Shown here: positions 9,272 to 18,549 of the stretch, in pieces | How the letters are laid out: each line of letters begins with the position of its first letter | How positions within the stretch are numbered: position 1 is the first letter of the stretch | Source of the DNA: Pseudomonas sp. GGS8 | GTDB lineage: Bacteria; Pseudomonadota; Gammaproteobacteria; Pseudomonadales; Pseudomonadaceae | Direction of reading: 5' to 3' | Length of the DNA stretch: 64,000 nucleotides | NCBI RefSeq assembly: GCF_024168645.1 | Contig: NZ_JALJWF010000001.1 | Coordinates: 496,001-560,000, forward strand | Translations under genes and position numbers: made by a program | Notes under the pieces: model-generated | What the model was told of the DNA's origin: nothing | Database searches by the model: none | Seen by the model: only the letters and a program-made list of their open reading frames with translations

Positions 9272-10789
9272 GTGACCAATCTCAACCGGCCTGAAACGCC
9301 CAAACCAGCCATTCGCAGCGTGCTGATCGCCCTGATGCTGGCGATCTTTCTGGGTGCGCTGGACCAGACCATCGTCGCTGTGTCGATGCCGGCGATTTCT
9401 GCGCAGTTCAAGGATGTCAGCCTGTTGGCCTGGGTCATTTCCGGCTACATGGTGGCGATGACCGTGGCGGTGCCGATCTACGGCAAACTCGGCGATCTGT
9501 ATGGCCGCCGAAGGTTGATGCTGTTTGGAATGGGCTTGTTCACCCTGGCGTCACTGTTCTGCGGGATGGCGCAAAGCATGGAGCAACTGGTGCTGGCGCG
9601 GATCTTTCAAGGCATCGGCGCCGGCGGGATGATTTCGGTGAGCCAGGCGATCATCGGCGACATCGTTCCACCGCGCGAACGCGGTCGCTATCAGGGTTAC
9701 TTCAGCAGCATGTACGCGGTGGCCAGCGTGGCCGGCCCGGTACTCGGTGGCTACATGACCGAATACCTGTCCTGGCGCTGGGTGTTTTTGATCAATCTTC
9801 CGTTGGGCCTGGGTGCCTGGTTGGTGGCCTACCGCACGCTGGTGGGACTGCCGGTGCCGCAGCGCAAGCCGATCATCGACTACCTCGGTACGCTGCTGAT
9901 GATCATTGGCCTGACGGCGTTGTTGTTGGGCATCACTCAGGTTGGCCAGGGGCATTCGTGGCGCAGTGCCGAAGTGGCGGGTTTGCTCGGTTGTGCGGTG
10001 GTCGTGCTGGCCGTGTTCGTCTGGCATGAACGGCGAACGCGGGAACCGCTGCTGCCGATGCATTTATTCGCCAACCGCAATGCGATCCTTTGCTGGTGCA
10101 CGATTTTCTTCACCAGTTTCCAGGCGATTTCCCTGATCGTGCTGATGCCGCTGCGCTTTCAGAGTGTCACCGGCGCCGGGGCTGACAGCGCCGCGATGCA
10201 CCTGTTGCCGCTGGCCATGGGCTTGCCGATAGGCGCGTATTTCGCCGGGCGCCGGACCTCGGTGACCGGTCGTTACAAGCCGATGATCCTGACTGGCGCG
10301 TTGCTCATGCCGTTGTCGATTCTCGGCATGGCATTCAGTGCACCGCAGGCATTTGTGCTGAGCAGCCTGTTCATGTTGCTCAGCGGCATCGCCAGCGGAA
10401 TGCAGTTCCCGACGTCGTTGGTGGGCACGCAAAACTCAGTGGATCAACGGGACATTGGCGTGGCCACCAGCACCACCAATCTGTTCCGCGCGCTGGGCGG
10501 TGCAGTGGGCGTGGCGTTGATGTCGGCGCTGTTGCTGGCGTTGTTGCAGGACTCCAGTTTCGCGCACCTGGCCGGCTCGTCGCTGATTGCCGAGGGCCGT
10601 TCGGGGAATGTCTTGCTCGATGGTTTGAGCGCCGCGCCGGGGGACGCGCAAAACGCCTTGCGCGCCGAGTTGCTGCTGACCTTCCGGCATTTGCTGATGG
10701 TCAGCGCGGCGGTATCGCTGCTGGGGCTGGCGGCAGCGATTGCCATGCCGAACAGGGTGTTGCGTGGGCGGGAAGACAAGGTTCGGTAG
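9272..10789 (+). CDS. MFS drug/solute transporter, DHA2 (EmrB/QacA) family
   Basis: This is an inner-membrane proton antiporter with about 14 predicted helices, 505 aa from the GTG at 9272. Motif A is GKLGDLYGRRR, motif C is GPVLGGYM, and the DHA2-type LDQTIVAVSMPAI lies in helix 1. The GTG was chosen because the reading frame upstream offers only a TTG and AGG lies about 8 nt before it. There is no adjacent membrane-fusion partner. It follows pobA by 78 bp in the same direction, so it could be co-transcribed and export aromatic compounds, but this is inference. Confidence 0.9.
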   Translation: MTNLNRPETPKPAIRSVLIALMLAIFLGALDQTIVAVSMPAISAQFKDVSLLAWVISGYMVAMTVAVPIYGKLGDLYGRRRLMLFGMGLFTLASLFCGMAQSMEQLVLARIFQGIGAGGMISVSQAIIGDIVPPRERGRYQGYFSSMYAVASVAGPVLGGYMTEYLSWRWVFLINLPLGLGAWLVAYRTLVGLPVPQRKPIIDYLGTLLMIIGLTALLLGITQVGQGHSWRSAEVAGLLGCAVVVLAVFVWHERRTREPLLPMHLFANRNAILCWCTIFFTSFQAISLIVLMPLRFQSVTGAGADSAAMHLLPLAMGLPIGAYFAGRRTSVTGRYKPMILTGALLMPLSILGMAFSAPQAFVLSSLFMLLSGIASGMQFPTSLVGTQNSVDQRDIGVATSTTNLFRALGGAVGVALMSALLLALLQDSSFAHLAGSSLIAEGRSGNVLLDGLSAAPGDAQNALRAELLLTFRHLLMVSAAVSLLGLAAAIAMPNRVLRGREDKVR

Positions 10790-10842
10790 AAAGACCGAGG
10801 CGCGGCCTTCGCGGGCAAGCCCTGTGGCCAGTGTAGTGAGAG

Positions 10843-11000
10843 GGATTATCTGTGGTGGGCGGATTATCTGTGGCGAGGGGGCTTGCCCCCGTTCGGCTGT
10901 GCAGCAGTCGCAAATCAGGCACCACGGAAAATGGATATGGGGCGGCTACGCCACCCAACGGGGGCAAGCCCCCTCGCCACAAGCAAGCTCCCTCGCCACA
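10843..11000. repeat. REP doublet with extra half-unit and short direct repeat
   Basis: Inverted GTGGCGAGGGGGCTTGCCCC arms (10870-10979) are followed by a further partial right arm, AGCAAGCTCCCTCGCCACA. Just upstream, GGATTATCTGTGG occurs twice, at 10843 and 10861. It lies between convergent genes and could form strong stem-loops in either transcript. Confidence 0.8.
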
Positions 11001-11036
11001 AAAAGACCATTGCACAAACCCCATTGCTACATCGGG

Positions 11037-11906
11037 CTATTGAGGCCTGGCGTGCAGCTGCTGTTGCAGGTTCTGGATCTGCGCCTGCAAGGTGTTGATG
11101 TTGCGGGTGACCTGGCCGCGGAAGGCATCGAACTCGGCGGTATTGTTGCCACCCTGCGTTGCGGCCGGGCGGTTGTCCTGTTGGCTTTTGAGCACGATCA
11201 TGTCTTGCTCCAGGCGCTCGACGGCGGCGCTCGGGTTGCCTTGCCGCTTCAGCGCAGCGATGTCGGCGCCAAGGCTTTTGAGTTGGGCGTCGACTTTGCT
11301 GGTATCGGCCGGCGCGCTCTTCAAGGCGGCCAGTTCGCCGCTCAAGGCTTTGACCTGGGCCTGCAACTGAGCATTGGCGGCTTGTTGTTCGGTGGCCTGC
11401 GTGGTCATTTGCGCCAGGCGCTTGTCCAGATCGGAGGTCTGGCCGAGCACGCCTTGCTGCTGTTTGCTCTGATCCTGGAGTTTGCTTTCCAGCTGTTTGC
11501 TCTGGTCCTGGAGTTTGCCTTCCAGTTGTTTGATTTGCAGCTTCAACGCTTCACTGCCGGTGTTGACCGTAGACTGGCTGGCCACGACCTTGCCGGAAAT
11601 GTCCTGCAAGCGCCCCGCCGCTTCCTCACTGATGCGCGCGAAACTTTCCTGGGTCGCCACCAGTTGTTGTTCCATAAGCGAAATCTGCTGAAAACTCCAC
11701 CAGGCAAGGCCGGCGAAGGCAAAGAACAACGCGCCGACCAACGCCCACAGGGGACCGGTGCTCGGGCCTTTGACTTTGACCACCGGTGCGGTGCGCGAAT
11801 GCACGGACGTGCGAGCGGTGGTTGGAAAATCATCATCGTCGAGGCTGTCGGCACGCAGGCTCGGTACATCGTCGAAGTCGTCGTTGGCATCGTTACGCAT
11901 GGACAT
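11037..11906 (-). CDS. Single-pass membrane protein with long coiled coil
   Basis: This is a 289-aa protein of unknown biochemical role. An acidic cytoplasmic N-terminus (residues 1-45, rich in Asp) is followed by one transmembrane helix (about 50-72, WALVGALFFAFAGLAWWSF). The rest is a long alpha-helical coiled coil to the C-terminus, with the near-repeat KLQDQSKQLESKLQDQSKQ. The start at 11906 has AAAGG about 9 nt upstream. It lies directly downstream of the epimerase-like gene in the same direction. Pseudomonas homologues are generically annotated as ATPase-like or hypothetical; I see no nucleotide-binding motif. Confidence 0.75.
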   Translation of the reverse strand: MSMRNDANDDFDDVPSLRADSLDDDDFPTTARTSVHSRTAPVVKVKGPSTGPLWALVGALFFAFAGLAWWSFQQISLMEQQLVATQESFARISEEAAGRLQDISGKVVASQSTVNTGSEALKLQIKQLEGKLQDQSKQLESKLQDQSKQQQGVLGQTSDLDKRLAQMTTQATEQQAANAQLQAQVKALSGELAALKSAPADTSKVDAQLKSLGADIAALKRQGNPSAAVERLEQDMIVLKSQQDNRPAATQGGNNTAEFDAFRGQVTRNINTLQAQIQNLQQQLHARPQ

Positions 11907-12022
11907 TGAGTCAACCTTTGTAAAACGCGGTGATGGCTTGATGCGGCGAAGTATAACTCCCGCTGGCGCACCGGTTGACCCTGAACCCCGAACTCGGTTC
12001 AGTAGGGGGCAACCCTTGTGTG

Positions 12023-13015
12023 TCAGCGAATGTCCTGAGCCTTCCACCAGGCGCAAAATTCATCGAGGGCGGTCCAGAGGCTGACTTTCGGATCGTAGTC
12101 CAGATAATGCCGGGCGCGACTGATGTCCAGGGTGAAATTTTTGTTCATTACCTGCATGCCCAGCCGCGACAGGGTCGGCTCGGGACGCCCCGGCCACAGC
12201 TTGCAAACACCCTCGTTGAGCGCCGCAAGGCTGTAGGCCAAGCCGTAGGAACGGTAACGAGTCACCTGTGGGACATCCATTTTGCGCATCACGTAATTGA
12301 CCACATCCCACAACGGCACCGGCGCTCCGTTACTGATGTTGTAGGCCTTGCCCAAGGCCGAACCGCTGGCCAGCAAGCTGCTGAACAACGCTTCATTGAG
12401 GTTTTGCACACTGGTGAAGTCAACCTTGTTCAGGCCATTGCCGATAATCGCCAACCGCCCTTTGCGCTGCATCTTCAGCAGCCTGGGGAAAATGCTCATG
12501 TCACCTGCGCCCGTCACGAAACGCGGGCGCAGGGCCAGGGTTTCGAGGCCGAACTCCTGCGCCCCGAAAACTTTTTGCTCGGCCAGGTATTTGGTCGCGG
12601 CGTAGGGATGCTTGAAGCGCTTGGGCACCTGGTCTTCGGTCAACCCCAGATGATCGCGGCCATCGAAGTAAATCGATGGCGACGACAAATGCACCAGGCG
12701 CCGCACCCGTTGCTTCAGGCAGGCCTCGACCACGTTCTCGGTGACCTCGACGTTGCCTTGATGGAAGTCCTGATAGCGTCCCCACAAACCGACAGCGCCG
12801 GCACAATGGACCACGGCTTCGACATCGGAACACAGGTCGCGCGCCAGTTGCGGGTCGCTCAAGTCGCCCTGGATGAACTCGGCACCACGGCGTACCAAAT
12901 GCTCGACACTCTCGGCCCGGCGACCGTTGACCCGCACGTCCAGGCCCTGCTCCAGGGCGAAACGCGCAAAGCGTCCGCCAATGAAGCCGCTTGCGCCGGT
13001 GACCAGAATCTTCAT
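12023..13015 (-). CDS. NAD-dependent epimerase/dehydratase (extended SDR)
   Basis: This is a 330-aa extended short-chain dehydrogenase with the Rossmann motif VTGASGFIGGRFARFALE at residues 5-22. The catalytic YAATK (Tyr-x-x-x-Lys) lies near residue 145, and HLSSPSIYFDG supplies the catalytic serine region. The family includes sugar epimerases and 3-beta-hydroxysteroid dehydrogenase-like enzymes. The start at 13015 begins MKILVTGASG; the longer frame is not family-like. It is convergent with nothing and is followed by the coiled-coil membrane gene. Substrate unknown. Confidence 0.85.
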   Translation of the reverse strand: MKILVTGASGFIGGRFARFALEQGLDVRVNGRRAESVEHLVRRGAEFIQGDLSDPQLARDLCSDVEAVVHCAGAVGLWGRYQDFHQGNVEVTENVVEACLKQRVRRLVHLSSPSIYFDGRDHLGLTEDQVPKRFKHPYAATKYLAEQKVFGAQEFGLETLALRPRFVTGAGDMSIFPRLLKMQRKGRLAIIGNGLNKVDFTSVQNLNEALFSSLLASGSALGKAYNISNGAPVPLWDVVNYVMRKMDVPQVTRYRSYGLAYSLAALNEGVCKLWPGRPEPTLSRLGMQVMNKNFTLDISRARHYLDYDPKVSLWTALDEFCAWWKAQDIR

Positions 13016-13083
13016 GTATTGCTCCGAATATTTCGTTTTGCGTTTTGCGTTTTGCATAGGGCGTGAGGTCTTGACGCCAGCCG

Positions 13084-13977
13084 TCAGTCCAACGGCACCA
13101 GCCATTGCTTCGACGAACGCACCAATTGATCGGTGAGTAACCCCAACAGCTGACCGCCATTGCGCCAATGATGCCAGTACAGCGGCACATCGATCGGCTT
13201 ATCTGGCAAAAGCTCCACCAATTGACCGCGCGCCAGTTGCTCGCGCACCTGCAATTCAGGCACCAGACCCCAGCCAAGCCCCGCTTCCGTGAGACGAAGA
13301 AAACCTTCGGAGGATGGGCATAAATGGTGTTCGAAACCGCCATTCACGCCTACTGACGCGAGGTAACGATGCTGCAGGAAATCGTCCGGGCCAAACACCA
13401 GCGCCGGGGTTCTGGCCAGCTGATCGGCGCGCACACCTTGGGGAAAATGCCGGGCAATGAACGCCGGGCTGGCCAACGCACGGTAGCGCATCGCCCCCAA
13501 CAGTACGCTGCGCGCGCCGGCCACCGGCCGCTCACTGGCGCAGAGACATCCCGCCACTTCACCCGCGCGCATGCGTTTGAGGCCGACGGTCTGGTCTTCC
13601 ACCACCAGGTCGAGCAGTAAATGTTGTTCGGCGCAAAAATCCCCCACCGCCGCAGCCCACCAGGTGGCCAGGCTGTCGGCATTGAGCGCAATGCGCAGGC
13701 GTTCCGGCAGGCCCTCTTCGTCCAGCGCCGGCACCAGGCTTTGCAGATCGCGCTCCAGCAATCGCACCTGCTGCACATGGTTGAGCAATCGCCGGCCAAT
13801 CTCCGTCGGGGCCGGAGGCGTGACCCGCACCAACACCGGTTGGCCGACCCGCGCCTCCAGCAGTTTGATGCGCTGGGAGATCGCCGACTGGGACAAGCCC
13901 AACACCTGCGCGGCGCGTTCGAATCCGGCCTGCTCGATCACAGCGGCGAGCGCGGACAGTAATTTGTAGTCGAACAT
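13084..13977 (-). CDS. argP: LysR-family regulator ArgP (IciA)
   Basis: This 297-aa LysR-type regulator begins MFDYKLLSALAAVIEQAGFE, and LGLSQSAISQRIKLLEAR forms the HTH, as in ArgP/IciA. ArgP activates the basic-amino-acid exporter argO in response to arginine and is antagonised by lysine. Here it is divergent from an ACT-domain gene and the argO/lysE-type exporter, which is the expected setting. The protein is of normal length with a full effector domain. Confidence 0.88.
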   Translation of the reverse strand: MFDYKLLSALAAVIEQAGFERAAQVLGLSQSAISQRIKLLEARVGQPVLVRVTPPAPTEIGRRLLNHVQQVRLLERDLQSLVPALDEEGLPERLRIALNADSLATWWAAAVGDFCAEQHLLLDLVVEDQTVGLKRMRAGEVAGCLCASERPVAGARSVLLGAMRYRALASPAFIARHFPQGVRADQLARTPALVFGPDDFLQHRYLASVGVNGGFEHHLCPSSEGFLRLTEAGLGWGLVPELQVREQLARGQLVELLPDKPIDVPLYWHHWRNGGQLLGLLTDQLVRSSKQWLVPLD

Positions 13978-14073
13978 CAGTTTTCCTAATGAGCGATCAG
14001 CACTATTGGTTTTTCTTATACAACTTCCCACCGGAGAATGGCCAGCAAGAACTCTTGAACAAGGATCACCGAC

Positions 14074-14474
14074 ATGGCTGGCGAAACCTCATTGGCCGCT
14101 CTGCTGCGCAGCATGAGCCCGCAACTCAACGACGGTGAATACGTGTTCTGCACGTTGCCCGACGGCAAGCTGCCCGCGGGCCTTGAGATTGTCGGCAGCT
14201 TGCGCGAACAGGAAGGGCTGACCGTGATTCTGCAACGTTCCCAGGCCGAAAAGGCCGGTTTCGGCTTCGACTACGTCGCTGCCTGGATCACCTTGAACGT
14301 GCACTCAGCGCTCGAAGCCGTCGGCCTGACTGCCGCGTTCGCCACGGCACTGGGCCAGGCCGGCATCAGTTGCAACGTGATTGCCGGTACTACCACGACC
14401 ATTTGTTCGTCGGCCAGGCCGATGCCGAACGCGCCCTGCAGGTACTGCGGGATTTGGCGGCCAACGCGGAGTAA
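14074..14474 (+). pseudogene. ACT-domain protein, disrupted by a one-base deletion
   Basis: This is a small ACT-like protein (expected about 133 aa), presumably an amino-acid-binding protein related to the argP/argO pair. The frame from the ATG at 14074 is normal up to AGISCNVIAG (14388). It then goes out of frame: inserting one T after 14388 restores GYYHDHLFVGQADAERALQV and a TAA stop at 14472. Without it, the frame reads on for 70 nt and runs straight into argO, giving a 336-aa fused open frame. I read this as a single-base deletion or sequencing error, not a real fusion. No slippery heptamer is evident at the site. Confidence 0.85.
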
Positions 14475-14481
14475 ACATCTT

Positions 14482-15084
14482 ATGTGGCAAAGCTATGTGA
14501 ACGGCCTGTTGGTGGCCGCCGGGCTGATCATGGCGATCGGCACCCAGAATGCGTTTGTGTTGGCGCAGAGCCTTCGACGTGAACATCACCTGCCGGTGGC
14601 GGCGCTCTGCGTAACCTGCGATGCGTTGCTGGTGGCCGCCGGGGTGTTTGGCCTGGCGACGTTGCTGGCACAGAACCCGACGCTGTTGGCCATCGCCCGT
14701 TGGGGTGGCGCGGCGTTTCTGCTGTGGTATGGCAGCCTTGCGTTGCGTCGGGCGTGCTCGAAACAGAGCCTGCAACAAGGCGAGAACCAGACCGTGCGCT
14801 CGCTGCGGGCAGTGCTGCTCAGCGCCTTGGCGGTGACCTTGCTCAACCCGCACGTCTACCTGGACACCGTGTTGCTGATCGGCTCTCTCGGCGCACAACA
14901 GACCGAGCCCGGTGCCTATGTCGTGGGCGCGGCCAGTGCATCGTTGCTGTGGTTTTTTACCCTGGCCCTCGGCGCAGCGTGGCTGGCACCGTGGTTGGCA
15001 CGGCCCAGTACCTGGCGAATCCTCGACCTGTTGGTCGCCGTGATGATGTTCACCGTAGCGATTCAACTGATCATCGCCGGGTGA
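14482..15084 (+). CDS. argO: LysE/ArgO family basic amino acid exporter
   Basis: This is a 200-aa inner-membrane exporter with about six hydrophobic helices, likely exporting arginine and/or lysine. LysE-family marks include the N-terminal AAGLIMAIGTQNAFVL and the central LLNPHVYLDTVLLIG. The ATG at 14482 follows the restored stop of the ACT gene by 7 nt. An upstream frame joins the two only because of the one-base lesion. ArgP, encoded divergently, is the expected activator. The assignment rests on motif and context. Confidence 0.9.
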   Translation: MWQSYVNGLLVAAGLIMAIGTQNAFVLAQSLRREHHLPVAALCVTCDALLVAAGVFGLATLLAQNPTLLAIARWGGAAFLLWYGSLALRRACSKQSLQQGENQTVRSLRAVLLSALAVTLLNPHVYLDTVLLIGSLGAQQTEPGAYVVGAASASLLWFFTLALGAAWLAPWLARPSTWRILDLLVAVMMFTVAIQLIIAG

Positions 15085-15099
15085 TTTATTCCAAATGGC

Positions 15100-15368
15100 C
15101 AAGGGGATGCCCTCGCTAAATGACGGTCGCGCCGCCCCCCCGTAAAGCGCAAGACTAGGCGTGAGGAGTGAGGTTTGGTGGTCCAAATGAGCGACGAACA
15201 ACGACGGATTGCGCTTTACGGGGGGACGGCCCTCCGGGTTGGAGCTGTGATCGTGCCAGGCGGCGTTGCGGGACTTGAAGAGGCAGAAAGCATCTTCAGC
15301 GTCCCGCGCCTTGCCTGGCACGATCACAGCTCCAACGCGATCCGTCATTTAGCGAGGGCATCCCCTTG
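15100..15368. mobile_element. Nested palindromic element, MITE-like
   Basis: This is a 269-bp unit bounded by a perfect 27-bp inverted repeat (left 15100-15126, starting CAAGGGGATGCCCTCGC; right 15342-15368). Inside are two further inverted pairs. 15131-15152 pairs with 15209-15230 (21 of 22 bp, around CCCGTAAAGCGCAA), and 15238-15261 pairs with 15313-15336 (24 of 24 bp, around GGAGCTGTGATCGTGCC). No transposase is encoded and I see no clear target-site duplication. It lies between argO and sodB and could fold into a branched hairpin on either strand. Non-autonomous mobile origin is inference. Confidence 0.7.
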
Positions 15369-15524
15369 AACCTCTATCCCACACAGTTGTTGCGTGGTTA
15401 TGCCGCACCCCCGGTGCTATGATCCGATCCCTGCGCCGCAAAGAGTACAAACTCCCCGGCGCATGTCTGGCCGCCCGTGATCGGCCTTGCGCTCACCGCA
15501 ACTGACCTGATTAGGAGAATCATC

Positions 15525-16121
15525 ATGGCTTTCGAATTGCCGCCGCTGCCTTATGCACACGATGCCCTGCAGCCGCACATTTCCAAGGAAACTCTGGAAT
15601 ACCACCACGACAAGCACCACAACACCTATGTCGTGAACCTGAACAACCTGGTGCCAGGCACCGAGTTCGAAGGCAAGACCCTGGAACAAATCGTCAAGAC
15701 TTCCTCGGGCGGTATCTTCAACAACGCCGCTCAGGTCTGGAACCACACGTTCTACTGGAACTGCCTGGCGCCAAACGCCGGCGGTCAACCAACCGGCGCT
15801 CTGGCTGATGCCATCAACGCAGCTTTCGGTTCGTTCGACAAGTTCAAGGAAGAGTTCAGCAAAACGTCCATCGGTACCTTCGGTTCCGGTTGGGGCTGGC
15901 TGGTGAAAAAGGCTGACGGTTCCCTGGCTCTGGCCAGCACCATCGGCGCCGGCAACCCGCTGACCAGCGGCGACACCCCGCTGCTGACCTGCGACGTCTG
16001 GGAACACGCTTACTACATCGACTACCGCAACCTGCGTCCGAAGTACGTTGAAGCGTTCTGGAACCTGGTCAACTGGAAATTCGTGGCTGAGCAGTTCGAA
16101 GGCAAAACCTTCACCGCTTAA
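15525..16121 (+). CDS. sodB: Superoxide dismutase [Fe]
   Basis: This is a 198-aa cytoplasmic iron superoxide dismutase that converts superoxide to hydrogen peroxide and oxygen. Metal-ligand and signature segments are [11 protein letters not shown] near the N-terminus, [13 protein letters not shown] (the Gln typical of the iron form) and the C-terminal [11 protein letters not shown]. The ATG is preceded by AGGAG 7 nt upstream. A Rho-independent terminator follows. In pseudomonads sodB is normally iron-dependent through the PrrF small RNAs; no such RNA gene is seen here. Confidence 0.97.
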   Translation: MAFELPPLPYAHDALQPHISKETLEYHHDKHHNTYVVNLNNLVPGTEFEGKTLEQIVKTSSGGIFNNAAQVWNHTFYWNCLAPNAGGQPTGALADAINAAFGSFDKFKEEFSKTSIGTFGSGWGWLVKKADGSLALASTIGAGNPLTSGDTPLLTCDVWEHAYYIDYRNLRPKYVEAFWNLVNWKFVAEQFEGKTFTA

Positions 16122-16137
16122 GCTTCGCTCCAGTCAA

Positions 16138-16167
16138 GAAACCCGGCTTTCATGCCGGGTTTTTTAT
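16138..16167 (+). terminator. Rho-independent terminator after sodB
   Basis: Stem ACCCGGC/GCCGGGT with a TTTTTT tail, 17 bp past the sodB stop. Confidence 0.85.
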
Positions 16168-16468
16168 GGGTTCGGAAATGGATACATCCCTACAGCCGCG
16201 AAGAACGATAACGCGGTCTATCGTTCGCCCTATTGCCCCTACAGCACAGCGGTCTAACATCAACACAAGGAAAAATTGGCACAATCTCCTCAAGTTGAAG
16301 GCCTCGACAACCGACACAGTGTTAATAGGGCAAATACTCCAAACAGCAGCCTATCGGCCAAGCTACCGGCAATATCCCCCGGGCTGGATTGTCCCTTTGA
16401 CTGCCATCACGGTATTGCCAATACTCACGGCAACTTGACGCTATCCGCACGGAACAAGGAATAACCCT
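16168..16468. other. Non-coding leader region upstream of bifA
   Basis: About 300 bp with no convincing gene. It holds a perfect 8-bp inverted repeat (GAACGATA at 16203-16210 and TATCGTTC at 16219-16226, 8-nt loop) that could be a regulator site, and AAGGA just before the bifA start. No clear sigma-70 promoter was picked out. Confidence 0.4.
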
Positions 16469-18520
16469 TTGAAGCTGGAACTCAAGAACAGCTTGTCGGT
16501 GAAGTTGCTCCGGGTCGTGCTCCTGTCGGCATTGATCGTCGGCGTGGTCTTGAGCTGCGCACAGATTGTTTTCGATGCCTATAAAACACGTCAGGCCGTG
16601 GCCAGCGATGCCCAGCGCATCCTCGACATGTTTCGAGATCCCTCCACCCAGGCCGTCTACAGCCTGGACCGGGAAATGGGCATGCAGGTGATCGAAGGCC
16701 TGTTCCAGGACGACGCCGTGCGCATGGCCTCCATCGGCCACCCGAATGAAGCGATGCTCGCGCAAAAATCCCGCGAGTTGCAGCACTCACACAGCCGCTG
16801 GCTGACCGACCTGATCCTCGGCCAGGAACGCACGTTCACCACCCAACTGGTGGGGCGCGGTCCCTACAGCGAGTACTACGGTGACCTGAGCATTACCCTC
16901 GACACCGCGACCTACGGCCAGAGCTTCATCATCAGCTCGGTGATCATCTTCATCTCTGGCGTCTTGCGCGCATTGGCCATGGGCCTGGTGTTGTATCTGG
17001 TTTACCACTGGCTGCTGACAAAACCGTTGTCGCGGATCATCCAGCATCTGACTGAAATCAACCCGGACCGGCCCAGCGCCCACAAGATTCCGCAGCTCAA
17101 GGGTCATGAGAGAAACGAGCTGGGGATCTGGATCAACACCGCCAACCAGCTGCTCGAATCCATCGAGCGCAACACTCACCTGCGCCACGAAGCGGAAAAC
17201 AGCTTGTTGCGCATGGCCCAGTACGACTTTCTCACCGGTCTGCCGAACCGCCAGCAATTGCAGCAACAGCTGGACAAGATCCTCGTCGACGCCGGCAAAT
17301 TGCAGCGTCGGGTCGCGGTGCTGTGTGTCGGGCTCGATGACTTCAAGGGCATCAACGAACAATTCAGCTATCAGGCCGGCGACCAATTGCTGTTGGCCCT
17401 GGCCGATCGCCTTCGGGCTCACAGCGGCCGCCTCGGCGCCCTCGCCCGCTTGGGTGGCGACCAGTTCGCGCTGGTCCAGGCCGACATCGAACAACCCTAC
17501 GAAGCTGCCGAACTGGCCCAAAGCATTCTCGATGATCTGGAAGCGGCGTTCGCCCTCGATCATCAGGAAATCCGCCTGCGCGCCACCATCGGCATCACCC
17601 TGTTCCCCGAGGACGGTGACAGCACCGAGAAACTGCTGCAAAAAGCCGAGCAGACCATGACCCTGGCCAAGACACGCTCGCGCAACCGCTATCAGTTCTA
17701 TATCGCCAGCGTCGACACGGAAATGCGGCGGCGTCGCGAGCTGGAAAAAGACCTGCGCGACGCCTTGATCCGTGACCAGTTCTACCTCGTCTACCAGCCG
17801 CAGATCAGCTACCGCGATCATCGCGTGGTAGGTGTCGAGGCGTTGATTCGCTGGCAGCATCCCGAGCATGGGCTGGTGCCACCGGACCTGTTCATTCCGC
17901 TGGCAGAGCAGAACGGCACCATCATCGCCATTGGCGAATGGGTGCTGGATCAGGCCTGCAAACAACTGCGCGAGTGGCACGATCAGGGCTTCGTCGACCT
18001 GCGCATGGCGGTGAACCTGTCCACCGTGCAATTGCACCACGCCGAGTTGCCAAGGGTGGTCAACAACCTGCTGCAGATCTACCGCCTGCCACCGCGCAGC
18101 CTGGAGCTGGAAGTCACCGAAACCGGCCTGATGGAAGACATCAGCACCGCCGCCCAGCACTTGCTGAGCCTGCGTCGCTCCGGCGCGCTGATCGCCATCG
18201 ACGACTTCGGCACCGGTTATTCGTCATTGAGTTATCTGAAAAGCCTGCCGCTGGACAAGATCAAGATCGACAAGAGTTTCGTCCAGGACCTGCTCGATGA
18301 CGACGACGATGCGACCATCGTTCGAGCCATCATCCAGCTGGGCAAAAGCCTGGGCATGCAGGTGATTGCCGAAGGCGTGGAAACCGCTGAACAAGAGGCC
18401 TACATCATCTCCGAAGGCTGCCACGAAGGTCAGGGCTATCACTACAGCAAACCGCTGCCGGCGCGGGAATTGAGCGCCTACCTCAAGCAGGCCCAGCGCA
18501 GTAACGCGGCCATCCTCTGA
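16469..18520 (+). CDS. bifA: Cyclic-di-GMP phosphodiesterase BifA (degenerate GGDEF plus EAL)
   Basis: This 683-aa inner-membrane protein degrades c-di-GMP and thereby promotes motility over biofilm. It has an N-terminal helix (12-35), a periplasmic region, a second helix (about 150-175) and then a cytoplasmic part. The GGDEF-like domain reads LGGDQF near residue 328, so it is unlikely to synthesise c-di-GMP. The EAL domain is intact, with VEALIRW near 456, IAIDDFGTGYSSLSYL, IKIDKSFV and AEGVE. The start is TTG at 16469, supported by AAGGA 8 nt upstream. The GGDQF motif and the position next to sodB both match BifA of P. aeruginosa (from memory). Confidence 0.92.
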   Translation: MKLELKNSLSVKLLRVVLLSALIVGVVLSCAQIVFDAYKTRQAVASDAQRILDMFRDPSTQAVYSLDREMGMQVIEGLFQDDAVRMASIGHPNEAMLAQKSRELQHSHSRWLTDLILGQERTFTTQLVGRGPYSEYYGDLSITLDTATYGQSFIISSVIIFISGVLRALAMGLVLYLVYHWLLTKPLSRIIQHLTEINPDRPSAHKIPQLKGHERNELGIWINTANQLLESIERNTHLRHEAENSLLRMAQYDFLTGLPNRQQLQQQLDKILVDAGKLQRRVAVLCVGLDDFKGINEQFSYQAGDQLLLALADRLRAHSGRLGALARLGGDQFALVQADIEQPYEAAELAQSILDDLEAAFALDHQEIRLRATIGITLFPEDGDSTEKLLQKAEQTMTLAKTRSRNRYQFYIASVDTEMRRRRELEKDLRDALIRDQFYLVYQPQISYRDHRVVGVEALIRWQHPEHGLVPPDLFIPLAEQNGTIIAIGEWVLDQACKQLREWHDQGFVDLRMAVNLSTVQLHHAELPRVVNNLLQIYRLPPRSLELEVTETGLMEDISTAAQHLLSLRRSGALIAIDDFGTGYSSLSYLKSLPLDKIKIDKSFVQDLLDDDDDATIVRAIIQLGKSLGMQVIAEGVETAEQEAYIISEGCHEGQGYHYSKPLPARELSAYLKQAQRSNAAIL

Positions 18521-18549
18521 AACAACCTTTGTAGCAGTTGACGGAGCCC

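Noticed and set aside
13030..13056. Triplet of GTTTTGC-like units before the epimerase start
   Set aside because: A short slippage repeat with no clear role; too small for CRISPR or operator claims.
14074..15084. A true ACT-LysE fusion protein
   Set aside because: One added base restores a normal ACT C-terminus and stop, and argO has its own start, so a lesion is more likely.
14305..15348. Minus-strand open frame of 347 aa across argO and the palindromic element
   Set aside because: It covers argO antisense and the inverted-repeat element; no domain or ribosome site.
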